Positions 1 to 8,900 of a stretch of DNA of 64,000 nucleotides are shown here, piece by piece. The notes beneath the pieces were generated by a model that made no database searches, was not told where the DNA came from, and worked only from the letters and a program-made list of their open reading frames with translations. Within the stretch, counting starts at the first letter, position 1. Every line of letters begins with the position of its first letter. The DNA is from Paenibacillus sp. J31TS4 (GTDB lineage Bacteria > Bacillota > Bacilli > Paenibacillales > NBRC-103111), in NCBI RefSeq assembly GCF_018403265.1, contig NZ_BOSI01000001.1, forward strand, positions 124,001 through 188,000, in the 5' to 3' direction. The position numbers and the translations under genes were made by a program.

Positions 1-1
1 G

Positions 2-76
2 AAGCTGACGGACAAATACACGACGGAAGTCGACAAAATTTTGGCCGCAAAAGAGAAGGAAATCACCGAAGTGTAA
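2..76 (+). CDS. frr: Ribosome recycling factor, C-terminal end (partial)
   Basis: Only the last 24 codons are present, cut by the left edge of the window. The translation is rich in Lys and Glu and ends KEKEITEV before a TAA stop, as expected for the C-terminal helix of ribosome recycling factor, which splits post-termination ribosomes together with EF-G. The assignment rests mainly on position: frr directly precedes uppS-cdsA-dxr in Bacillales. A hairpin terminator follows at once. Little else can be said from 25 codons. Confidence 0.75.
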   Translation, partial: KLTDKYTTEVDKILAAKEKEITEV

Positions 77-84
77 GCCATAAC

Positions 85-120
85 GGAACCCCTTTTTCGG
101 AAGGGGATTTTCGGTTTTTT
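85..120 (+). terminator. Intrinsic terminator after frr
   Basis: A stem CCCCTT/AAGGGG with a short loop is followed by a T-rich tail ending in TTTTTT. It separates frr from uppS. I see no clear promoter between this hairpin and uppS, so some read-through, or an unrecognised promoter, must feed uppS-cdsA-dxr. Confidence 0.7.
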
Positions 121-158
121 CAGGACACGTTTGCAATCTGCTTGGAGGATAGGACAAT

Positions 159-923
159 ATGTCTCAGTTCAAGACCTGGTTTGGCAAGAAAAAAGAAGCG
201 GGAATCCCCGAACAGCTCGATGAAACGAACATTCCGAAGCACGTCGCCATTATAATGGACGGCAACGGACGGTGGGCACGCCGGCGGGGGCTTCCCCGTG
301 CGGCCGGCCACCATGCCGGCATGAAGGCGATCAAGCGGGTTACCGTAGCCGCCGACAACATCGGGGTGGAAGTGCTGTCCCTGTATTCGTTCTCGACGGA
401 GAACTGGAAGAGGCCGCGCGACGAAGTCGATTATCTGATGAAGCTTCCCCAGGAGTTTCTGGCGCTGGAGCTGGATGAGCTGATTGAGAAGAACGTGCGC
501 GTCCGGATGACCGGCTGGAAAGAGGGCGTGCCTGCCCATACGCTCGGCGCCGTGGAAGAGGCCGTCGAGAAGACGAAGAACAACACGGGACTCATCTTGA
601 ACTTCGCCTTCAATTACGGCAGCCGGATGGAGATGATGGAAGCCGTCCGCGGAATCGTGAAGGCGGTTCAGTCCGGAGAGCTAACGCTGGAGCAGGTCGA
701 CGAGGCGTCTCTCGAGAGCAGACTGCAGACGGCCGGCCTTCCTGACCCGGATCTTCTGATCCGGACGAGCGGAGAACGCCGTATCAGCAATTTCATGCTG
801 TGGCAGCTCGCTTACACGGAGCTGATCTTCTCCGATCTGTATTGGCCCGATTTTTCAGATGAGCACTTATACGAAGCTATTCTTGAGTACCAAAGCCGCA
901 ACCGCAGATTCGGCGGATTGTAG
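159..923 (+). CDS. uppS: Isoprenyl transferase (undecaprenyl diphosphate synthase)
   Basis: A cis-prenyltransferase of 254 aa, the usual family length. It adds isopentenyl units to farnesyl diphosphate to make the C55 lipid carrier used in peptidoglycan and teichoic acid synthesis at the membrane. The N-terminal signature MDGNGRWARR starts at residue 33, and its Asp34 is the metal and diphosphate-binding residue. The C-terminal region has the expected RTSGE and SNFMLWQ motifs followed by a Tyr-Thr-Glu segment. A GGAGG ribosome site lies about 10 nt before the ATG. It heads a uppS-cdsA-dxr group whose products all serve isoprenoid or phospholipid supply. The family assignment is firm. Confidence 0.96.
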   Translation: MSQFKTWFGKKKEAGIPEQLDETNIPKHVAIIMDGNGRWARRRGLPRAAGHHAGMKAIKRVTVAADNIGVEVLSLYSFSTENWKRPRDEVDYLMKLPQEFLALELDELIEKNVRVRMTGWKEGVPAHTLGAVEEAVEKTKNNTGLILNFAFNYGSRMEMMEAVRGIVKAVQSGELTLEQVDEASLESRLQTAGLPDPDLLIRTSGERRISNFMLWQLAYTELIFSDLYWPDFSDEHLYEAILEYQSRNRRFGGL

Positions 924-944
924 GCACGCTGCTGGAGGTAGTCC

Positions 945-1730
945 ATGAAGACTCGACTTATCACCGGGATCGTTGCCGGTGCCGTATTTCTCGCTTTTCT
1001 TTATTTCGGACAATACTGGTTCTCCGCCTTGGTGCTTCTTCTCTCGGTGGTCGGGTATGACGAGTACGCAAGAATGAACAAACTGAGAAGCAAGGGCATC
1101 CTCTATCTCTTCGGACTGGTGCTTCTCGTGCTTCTGGTCCTGCCGGGGATCGCGTGGGGGCCGAACAATTTTGAAGCCTACACCTGGTTGCTCTTGTTTC
1201 TACTGCTGTTCCTGACCGTGGCCACGCAGAACAAGACGACGATCGACGACATCTCCACCATGTTCACGGGCGTGCTCTATATGGGCTTCGGCTTTCATTA
1301 CATGATCGCTTCACGCATGCTGGACAACGGGCTGTTCTGGACACTCTTGACCTTCGTTTGCATCTGGGCATCCGACTCCGGCGCATACTTCGCGGGCAGA
1401 CTGTTCGGTAAGCGACTCCTCTGGCCCAAGATCAGTCCCAAAAAGACTTTGGAGGGACTAGCAGGCGGTATCCTACTGTCAATAGCGGCCGCACTCGTCT
1501 TTGCTTCCCTAGAGCCTGAGCTGCTCACTTACGGGTACGCCGTCATGCTGGGAGCGACAATTGCCGTCATCGGCACGATTGGGGACCTTATTCAATCCGC
1601 ATACAAGCGGGTAAAGGGGATTAAAGATACCGGAACGATTCTGCCGGGACACGGCGGGGTTCTGGACCGGGTGGATAGCTGGCTGATCGTCTTTCCCTTT
1701 GTCCATCTGATGTCGTTAATCCCGCAATAA
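945..1730 (+). CDS. cdsA: Phosphatidate cytidylyltransferase
   Basis: An integral membrane enzyme of 261 aa that makes CDP-diacylglycerol from phosphatidic acid and CTP, the branch point for phosphatidylglycerol and phosphatidylethanolamine. Most of the chain is hydrophobic and reads as about seven to eight membrane segments. The CdsA signature is clear near the C-terminus: SAYKR, then a KD pair, then LPGHGGVLDRVDS. It starts 21 nt after uppS with GGAGG just upstream and is 22 nt from dxr, so the three are probably co-transcribed. Its product is used by PgsA, encoded further on in this window at 44287. No anomalies seen. Confidence 0.96.
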   Translation: MKTRLITGIVAGAVFLAFLYFGQYWFSALVLLLSVVGYDEYARMNKLRSKGILYLFGLVLLVLLVLPGIAWGPNNFEAYTWLLLFLLLFLTVATQNKTTIDDISTMFTGVLYMGFGFHYMIASRMLDNGLFWTLLTFVCIWASDSGAYFAGRLFGKRLLWPKISPKKTLEGLAGGILLSIAAALVFASLEPELLTYGYAVMLGATIAVIGTIGDLIQSAYKRVKGIKDTGTILPGHGGVLDRVDSWLIVFPFVHLMSLIPQ

Positions 1731-1752
1731 ACCGGAAGAGAGGGATGCTTCG

Positions 1753-2904
1753 ATGAGAAAAAAAATCGCCGTTCTGGGCTCGACCGGCTCCATTGGGACC
1801 CAGTCCCTTAACGTGATCTCCCACGATATGGACCGCTATACGGTAGAGGCCCTTGCAGCCGGCTCCAATCTCGAGCTGTTCATCGAACAAATCCGCCAGT
1901 TTCAGCCCCGAAAGGTCTCGGTCGCAACCAAAGAGCTGGCGGAAGAACTGGCCTTACATATTCCGAGCTACACCGAAATCTATTACGGCGAAAAAGGAAT
2001 GATCGAGGTGGCGGCCGCAACGGACGCCGATTTGCTCATCAACGCCGTCATGGGCAGCCAGGGACTCCGTCCCACAATGGCAGCCATTGAGGCGGGCAAA
2101 AGCATCGCTCTCGCAAACAAAGAGACGCTGGTCAGCGCTGGCCACCTCGTCACACAGGCGGCCGCCAAGCACGGAGTCAAGCTGCTGCCGGTCGACAGCG
2201 AGCACTCGGCCATCTTCCAGTGTTTGAATGGCGAGCCGAAGGAAGCGGTCTCCCGGATTATCCTGACGGCATCCGGCGGGTCGTTCCGTGATCGGACGAG
2301 AGAGCAGTTGGCGGACGTAACAGTGGAGGAAGCGCTGAAGCATCCGAACTGGTCGATGGGCGCCAAGATTACGATCGATTCGGCGACCATGGTCAACAAG
2401 GGTCTGGAAGTGATCGAGGCGCACTGGCTCTTCCGCCTCCCGTATGACCGGATCGAGGTGCTGCTGCATCCCGAGAGCGTTATCCACTCGATGGTGGAGT
2501 TCGCCGACAACAGCGTCATTGCGCAGCTCGGCAACCCTGACATGCGGGTGCCGATCCAGTACGCGCTTACGTATCCGGAGCGCCGCAAAACGCCGACGAC
2601 CCCGCTCAATCTGGCGGAACTCGGCCGGCTCCATTTCCGCGAAATGGACTACGAGCGATTCCCTTGTCTTCGCCTCGCTTTCGAGTGCGGCAGTACCGGC
2701 GGTACGATGACGACCGTTTACAATGCGGCCAATGAAGTCGCGGTGGACCGGTTTCTTCGGGGAGACATCAAGTTCCTTCAAATCGAAGAGACGATCGAGC
2801 GGGTTTTGGAAAAGCACCAGCTCAGCCTCGTGCCGGATCTGGATGAAATTCAGCAAGCCGACGCGTGGGCGCGGCAAACGGCGTCGTCGATTGACTTCTC
2901 TTAG
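1753..2904 (+). CDS. dxr: 1-deoxy-D-xylulose 5-phosphate reductoisomerase
   Basis: The second enzyme of the MEP pathway (383 aa). It converts DXP to 2-C-methyl-D-erythritol 4-phosphate with NADPH. The N-terminal NADPH-binding motif GSTGSIG is at residues 9-15. The middle carries LANKETLVSAG and PVDSEHSAIFQ, whose acidic residues bind the divalent metal. Further on are ATMVNKGLEVIEAHWLF and LHPESVIHSMVEF, the flexible-loop and catalytic segments, and near the end NAANEVAVDRFL. It supplies isoprenoid precursors for UppS, encoded just upstream, which fits the operon. Length and all motifs are normal. Confidence 0.97.
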   Translation: MRKKIAVLGSTGSIGTQSLNVISHDMDRYTVEALAAGSNLELFIEQIRQFQPRKVSVATKELAEELALHIPSYTEIYYGEKGMIEVAAATDADLLINAVMGSQGLRPTMAAIEAGKSIALANKETLVSAGHLVTQAAAKHGVKLLPVDSEHSAIFQCLNGEPKEAVSRIILTASGGSFRDRTREQLADVTVEEALKHPNWSMGAKITIDSATMVNKGLEVIEAHWLFRLPYDRIEVLLHPESVIHSMVEFADNSVIAQLGNPDMRVPIQYALTYPERRKTPTTPLNLAELGRLHFREMDYERFPCLRLAFECGSTGGTMTTVYNAANEVAVDRFLRGDIKFLQIEETIERVLEKHQLSLVPDLDEIQQADAWARQTASSIDFS

Positions 2905-2928
2905 CGTCCGGCAGGACGGCATGCGGCT

Positions 2929-2956
2929 GGAAAGCCCGGGCTTGCCCGGGCTTTCC
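2929..2956 (+). terminator. Perfect 12-bp hairpin after dxr
   Basis: A perfect inverted repeat with arms GGAAAGCCCGGG and CCCGGGCTTTCC around a 4-nt loop, 24 nt after the dxr stop. No T-run follows, so it may act as an mRNA 3'-end stabiliser or a Rho-independent terminator with a poor U tract. Confidence 0.55.
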
Positions 2957-2992
2957 CTGTGTCCGGAGGGCTGCACACAGACGGGACCTCGC

Positions 2993-3022
2993 TTGTATTG
3001 CGAGGAAAAAACATGGTAATCT
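2993..3022 (+). promoter_or_regulatory. Likely sigma-A promoter for rseP-proS
   Basis: TTGTAT at 2993-2998 and TAATCT at 3017-3022 are separated by 18 bp, and the -10 is preceded by TGG (extended -10). A CCTCGC/GCGAGG inverted repeat (2988-3006) overlaps the -35. Confidence 0.5.
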
Positions 3023-3085
3023 TAGAACAGAAACAAGAAGGCCCAAGAAGCGGAAGGCTTCCGTCCTTCTAAGGAGGAACGAAGA

Positions 3086-4348
3086 TTGTCTTATTTACAG
3101 ACCGGTGTGCAGATCGTTCTTATGTTTTTCGTTCTGGTTACCCTTCATGAATGGGGACATTTTTACTTCGCGAAGCGGGCGGGGATTTTGGTCCGGGAAT
3201 TCGCAATCGGCTTCGGGCCGAAGCTGTTCTCGTTCAAAAAAGGAGAAACCCGCTATACGCTGCGTCTGCTGCCGATCGGAGGATTCGTCCGGATGGCCGG
3301 AGAGGATCCGGAAGTCGTAGGAGTGACGCCGGGGCAAACCGTTGCGGTTCATCTTAGGGACGGCAAGGTGACCCACGTCTTTCTGGATAAGCTGGATATG
3401 CGGTCGGATGTTCTGCAGGGTGAGCTGGCGAAGATCGACCTGGAACGCGAGCTGAAGCTCAGTCTGAAGCTAGATGGGGAAACGGAGGAGTTTCCGGTTG
3501 ACCGGGAAGCGGTGATAGTGGCGCGCGGCAAGGAAACCCAGATCGCGCCATGGGACCGCCAGTTCGGCAGCAAGACGGTCGGCAAACGGGCGATGGCGAT
3601 TTTCGCCGGGCCGATGATGAACTTCCTGCTGGCGTTCGTATTGTTCTTTGTGTTCATGTTCCTGAACGGCGTCCCGACAAGCGTCAAGCTCGGCGGCGTG
3701 GAGCCAGGCTCCCCTGCGGAGCAAGCGGGACTCGCGACAGGAGATATTATTCTGCAGGTGAACGGGCAGACCATCGGCACCGACCGCGAGAAGCTGACAA
3801 GCCTGATCAAGCAGTCGGCCGACCAGCCCATGACCTGGATCGTTAGCCGCGGCGGCGAGCAGGTCCAGAAGCAGGTGACGCCGAAAGTGAAGGGAGAGGC
3901 GCCTGTCGTCGGGATCAGCCTCACTTGGCAGACTAGATCGGTTCAACTCGGCGAGGCGGTCACCGGTGCCTGGGACAACATGGCAATGGCGACCAAGCAG
4001 ATTCTGCTCGGCTTCAAGATGCTGGTCTTCGGCCAGTTTACGATGGATGACCTCGGCGGCCCCGTCCGGATCGTAGAGGTATCGAACCAATATGCGCAGG
4101 CGGGTGCAGGACCGATGGTATTCTGGACCGCACTTCTCAGCTTGTATCTCGGCATCTTCAACCTTCTGCCGATTCCGGCGCTGGACGGCAGCCGCCTTGT
4201 TTTCCTCGGTCTGGAGGCGGTGCGCGGCAAGCCGGTCGACCCGAACCGGGAGAGCTTGGTTCACTTCATCGGCTTCGCCATGATGATGCTGCTGATGATC
4301 GCCGTTACTTACAACGATATATTGAGATTGTTCAAGATCAAGGGATAA
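3086..4348 (+). CDS. rseP: Site-2 protease RseP/RasP (intramembrane zinc metalloprotease)
   Basis: A polytopic membrane protease of 420 aa that cuts anti-sigma factors and leftover signal peptides within the bilayer. The zinc motif HEWGH is at residues 21-25 in the first membrane segment. A central PDZ domain follows (VEPGSPAEQAGL through DIILQVNGQ, about residues 205-270). The third zinc ligand lies in the LDG motif of NLLPIPALDGSR near residue 365. The start is TTG, set by AAGGAGGAA about 8 nt upstream and by the usual position of the HExxH helix. It has its own promoter and is followed 42 nt later by proS, the same order as in Bacillus. The insertion between the first helix and the PDZ is somewhat long but within family range. 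Confidence 0.95.
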   Translation: MSYLQTGVQIVLMFFVLVTLHEWGHFYFAKRAGILVREFAIGFGPKLFSFKKGETRYTLRLLPIGGFVRMAGEDPEVVGVTPGQTVAVHLRDGKVTHVFLDKLDMRSDVLQGELAKIDLERELKLSLKLDGETEEFPVDREAVIVARGKETQIAPWDRQFGSKTVGKRAMAIFAGPMMNFLLAFVLFFVFMFLNGVPTSVKLGGVEPGSPAEQAGLATGDIILQVNGQTIGTDREKLTSLIKQSADQPMTWIVSRGGEQVQKQVTPKVKGEAPVVGISLTWQTRSVQLGEAVTGAWDNMAMATKQILLGFKMLVFGQFTMDDLGGPVRIVEVSNQYAQAGAGPMVFWTALLSLYLGIFNLLPIPALDGSRLVFLGLEAVRGKPVDPNRESLVHFIGFAMMMLLMIAVTYNDILRLFKIKG

Positions 4349-4390
4349 GAGGAACCACCGTTTCCCGGGGAAACCAATTTGGAGGTCACA

Positions 4391-5836
4391 ATGTCGAACG
4401 AGAAGCAATTTGTCAAAGAAATTACGCCGCAGAGCGAAGATTTTTCGAGATGGTATCTGGATGTAATCAAGAAAGCCGATCTGATGAGCTATTCGCCAGT
4501 CCGCGGCTGCATCGTGTTCAAGCCGGACAGCTATGAAATTTGGGAGCTGTGCCAGCGGGAGCTGGATGCCCGGTTCAAGGAAACCGGCCACCGCAACGCC
4601 TACTTCCCGCTTTTCATTCCGGAGAGCTTCTTCCAAAAAGAGAAAGAGCACGTTGAAGGATTCAATCCCGAGCTGCCTTGGGTAACCGAGGCGGGAGGCG
4701 AGAAGCTGGAGGAGCGCCTCGCCATCCGGCCGACCTCCGAGACGATGATCGGCCATATGTACGCCGAGTGGATCAATTCCTACCGCGACCTGCCGCTCTT
4801 GATCAACCAGTGGGCGAACGTGGTCCGCTGGGAAAAGCGGACGCAGCCGTTTCTGCGGACGAGCGAGTTCCTTTGGCAGGAAGGCCATACCGCTCACGAG
4901 GACGAGGAGGATGCGCGCCGCGAGACGATGCAGATGCTGGAGATCTACCGCGACTTCGTTGAGAACTTCCTGGCCATTCCGGTCATCATGGGCAAGAAGA
5001 CGCCTTCGGAGAAGTTCGCGGGTGCGGTCGACACCTATTCGATCGAGGCGATGATGAAGGACGGCAAGGCGGTGCAAGCCGGAACGTCCCATTACCTCGG
5101 TACGAATTTCGCGGTTGCGTTCGATATCAAATTCCTTGATCGCGAGAATACGCATCAATTCTGCCACACGACGTCCTGGGGCGTCAGCACGCGGCTCATC
5201 GGAGCGATGATCATGGTGCACGGCGACGACCGCGGCCTGATGCTGCCGCCTAAGGTAGCCCCGACGCAGGTCGTCCTTATTCCGATCGGACCGGCCAAAA
5301 CGAGAGAACAGGTGACGGCCCGAACGAACGAGCTGTACGCCGAGCTTAAGAAGGCCGGCATCCGTGCCAAGGTCGACGACCGCGACCAGAGCCCGGGCTG
5401 GAAATTCAACGAGTACGAAATGAGAGGGATCCCGGTCCGCCTTGAACTCGGTCCGCGCGATATGGAGAACAACCAGGTCGTGCTCGTCTCCCGGGTAACC
5501 GGAGAGAAGCGGATGGTAAGCCAGGACCATCTCGTAGATGAGGTGGCCAAGCTGCTCGAAGAGACGCATCAAGAGATGTTCAACCGGGCGAAGGCGTTCC
5601 TCGATGAGCATATGGCGGTCGTCGATACGCTGGACGAGATGAAGGCGTTCTTCGAAACCAACCGCGGGTTCCTGACGACCGGCTGGTGCGGATCGGAAGC
5701 GTGCGAGGCAGCCGTCAAGGAAGAAACCGGCGCGACAAGCCGGAATATTCCGTTCTCGCCGATCGCGGAGAAGGAAACGTGTCTCGTCTGCGGGGAAAAA
5801 GCCAAACATACGGTTGTCTTCGGACGGGCTTATTAA
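4391..5836 (+). CDS. proS: Prolyl-tRNA synthetase, archaeal/eukaryotic-type
   Basis: A class II aminoacyl-tRNA synthetase of 481 aa that charges tRNA-Pro. Motif 2 reads FLRTSEFLWQEGHTAHE, and PTSETMI precedes it. The protein has no large inserted editing domain between motifs 2 and 3. It ends with a Cys-rich zinc domain (WCGSEACE and CLVCGEKA) and a terminal Tyr. These are hallmarks of the shorter archaeal/eukaryotic-type enzyme, whereas B. subtilis carries a longer editing-domain ProRS between rseP and polC. ATG 4391 is chosen because GGAGG sits 6 nt upstream; an in-frame TTG at 4379 would place that site inside the gene. The function is certain and the subtype is a motif-based inference. 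Confidence 0.95.
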   Translation: MSNEKQFVKEITPQSEDFSRWYLDVIKKADLMSYSPVRGCIVFKPDSYEIWELCQRELDARFKETGHRNAYFPLFIPESFFQKEKEHVEGFNPELPWVTEAGGEKLEERLAIRPTSETMIGHMYAEWINSYRDLPLLINQWANVVRWEKRTQPFLRTSEFLWQEGHTAHEDEEDARRETMQMLEIYRDFVENFLAIPVIMGKKTPSEKFAGAVDTYSIEAMMKDGKAVQAGTSHYLGTNFAVAFDIKFLDRENTHQFCHTTSWGVSTRLIGAMIMVHGDDRGLMLPPKVAPTQVVLIPIGPAKTREQVTARTNELYAELKKAGIRAKVDDRDQSPGWKFNEYEMRGIPVRLELGPRDMENNQVVLVSRVTGEKRMVSQDHLVDEVAKLLEETHQEMFNRAKAFLDEHMAVVDTLDEMKAFFETNRGFLTTGWCGSEACEAAVKEETGATSRNIPFSPIAEKETCLVCGEKAKHTVVFGRAY

Positions 5837-5845
5837 GTACAATAG

Positions 5846-5890
5846 AAGAGCAAACGGAAGGCTTGCCTTCCCTTTGCTCTTTCTTTTTTT
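5846..5890 (+). terminator. Intrinsic terminator after proS
   Basis: Long stem AAGAGCAAA...TTTGCTCTT with an inner GGAAGGC/GCCTTCC stem, followed by TTCTTTTTTTT. Confidence 0.9.
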
Positions 5891-5952
5891 TGCCTAAGTT
5901 AACCGAAATGGGAGTCTACAGCAAGACAGCGCGTTAGGGGAGAGGATCGATC

Positions 5953-8900
5953 ATGAGCGCTCAAGAGGAGAAGAGATTGCGGTTCGAGCTGCTGATGAAG
6001 CAGGCGGGTCTGCCTCCGGAATTCGTGAACGGGCATTTTGCCGAAGGCTATATCGAACGTGTGGAAGTCAGCCGAAAAAATTCCGAATGGACGTTTTATA
6101 TACATAAGCAATCCCTGGTTGCTTGCGATGTCTATAAAGAATTCTGCACAAAAATACATGAGGCGTTCCGTCATATATCGCGGATCCGGTTCGTCTTTGA
6201 ATACCGGGATCCCGAAACACACGGACGGGCAGCGCAGGAATACTGGCCTCATCTGACGGAATGGATCCAGGACAAGGTTTTTGCCGTGAACGGCTGGCTG
6301 ACCAAAGCGAGGCTGGAGGTCCAGGAACGCAAGCTGGGCCTCGTGCTGCTGGACCAGATCGGGCTCGATCTGGCCAAGAAAAAAGGGGTGGACCGCTGGG
6401 TCCGCCAATATTATCTGGAGCATTTTTCGCTTGATTATCAAGTGGTGCTAAGCTGCAGCGACAGCGGCCAAGCCGAGGAAGAGTATCTCAAATTCGCTCA
6501 GCTGATCGAAGAAGAGGAGCGGATGGTCACCCAGGAGATGATGATGGCCGTTCCGCAAGAGACCGTAGTGGCCAAACCGGAAGAAGGCCGGCAGGTGCTG
6601 ATGATCGGCTTCGAGATCAAGGATGCGGCAGTTCCGATCCAGTCGATCAAGGAAGAAGAGAAGAAGGTAACGCTGCAGGGCACCGTCTTCGGACTCGAGA
6701 CGAAGGAGCTGAAGAGCGGCAGCACGCTCATTACGTTCAACCTGACGGATTTCACCGACTCGATCGCGGTCAAGGCGTTCGCCAAGACCAAGGAGGACGT
6801 CAAGCTGTACAGCCTGCTGGAGAACGGCAAGTGGATCAAGGCGAGCGGCAAGATCGAATTCGACCGGTTCATGAACCCGCCCGAGCTCATGTTCATGCCG
6901 CGTGACATCAATGAGATCGTTCCGCCGGAGGACCGCAAGGATACCGCGGAGGATAAGAGGGTCGAATTCCATCTGCACACGACGATGAGCACGATGGATG
7001 CGATCACGCCGGTCGACCAATACATCAAGACGGCGGCCAAATGGGGCCACAAGGCGATCGCCATCACCGACCATAGCGGGGTGCAGGCGTTCCCGGACGC
7101 CGGCAAGGCGGCCAAGAAGCACGGGATCAAGGTCATCTACGGCCTGGAGGCGAACGTCGTCAACGACAACGTGCCGATCGTCCTGAATCCCGAGCCGCGC
7201 CTGCTGAAGGATACTACGTACGTCGTTTTCGATATAGAGACGACGGGCTTGTCCGTCACCGACAACAAGATCATCGAGCTTGCGGGCATCAAGATGAAGG
7301 ACAACCAGGTGATCGACAAGTTCTCCTACTTCGTTAACCCGCACGAAACGATTCCGTACAACATTACGCAGCTGACCAATATTACCGACGAGATGGTGCG
7401 TGACGCGCCGGAGCTTGAGGAGGTGCTGCCCAAGTTCGTCGAGTTCTGCGAGGACTGCGTGCTAGTTGCGCACAACGCACGCTTCGATATCGGGTTCATT
7501 CAGCATTATTGTCAGCAGCTCGGCCTCGAGACGATGAATAATCCGGTGCTCGATACGCTGGAGATGGCGCGACTCTTGTTCCCGACGATGAAGAATCACC
7601 GGCTGAACACTCTGGCGGACAAGTTTAAGGTCAGCTTGGAGAACCACCACCGCGCGATCGACGACTCGGAGGCGCTCGGAGGCGTTCTGTTCGCAATGAT
7701 CAAGGAAGCGGCAGAGCGGGGACTGGAGACGCTGGACGGCTTGAACCAGTTCGTGGGCAAGGATCTCAGCAACACGAGACCGTTCCACTGCTGCATCTAT
7801 GCGCTGAATCAGACCGGCAAGAAGAATTTGTACAAGCTGGTGTCGCTGTCCCATACGGAACATTACAACCGGGTGGCCTGTATTCCGAGGAGCAAGCTGA
7901 TCGAGCTGCGGGAAGGGCTGCTCGTCATCTCCGGCTGCGAGAAAGGCGAGCTGTTCGAGACCGTGCTCAACAAGACGATGGAAGAAGCCGAGGAAGTAGC
8001 GAAGTTTTACGATATCCTTGAGATTCAACCGATCGACTTTTATATGCACCTGCTAGAGAAAGGACTCGTCGGCAGCAGGGAGCAGCTGGAGAACGCCGTT
8101 CGCAAAATCTGTTCGCTCGGCGAGAAGCTGAACAAGCCGGTTATCGCGACAGGCAACGTCCATTACCTGCATCCGCGGGACAAGATCAGCCGCGACATTA
8201 CCATCCTCGGCATTACCGGCTTCAGTCCGCTCAAGGATATCCGCAAGCCGGACGCCCATTTCCGCACGACCCAGGAAATGCTGAGGGAATTCGCGTTTCT
8301 CGGTCCCGAGAAGGCTAAGGAAGTCGTCGTCACGAATACGGCGGCGCTGGCCGACCAGTTCGAGGAGATTGAGCTGTTCCCAAGGAAGGGCGGACCGACG
8401 GACAACGGTCTGTTCTCGCCGATCCTCGAAGGAGCGGATGAGGAGATTCGTAACACCTGCTATGCGACGGCCAAGTCGATGTACGGCGATCCGCTGCCCG
8501 AACTCGTTGTGAACCGGCTCGAGAAGGAGCTGAAGCCGATTATTCACTACGGCTTCTCGGCGAACTATCTGATCTCCGAGCGGCTCGTCAAAAAATCGAA
8601 CGCTGACGGCTACCTCGTTGGCTCCCGGGGATCGGTCGGCTCGTCCTTCGTCGCCACCGCGCTCGGAATTTCGGAGGTCAATCCGCTGCCACCGCACTAT
8701 CTGTGCCGCAGCTGCCAGTACAGCGAATTCTTCACCGACGGTCGGATCCCGAGCGGCTTTGACCTGCCTGACAAGGATTGCCCGAGATGCGGAGCCAAGC
8801 TTAAGGGCGAAGGCCAGGACATTCCGTTCGAAACGTTTCTAGGTTTCAAAGGTGACAAGGTCCCCGATATTGACTTGAACTTCTCGGGCGAATACCAGCC

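Noticed and set aside
3470-5842. A 790-aa minus-strand open frame across rseP and proS
   Set aside because: It spans two well-supported + strand genes and their intergenic gap; composition is Arg/His/Leu-rich as expected for an antisense shadow.
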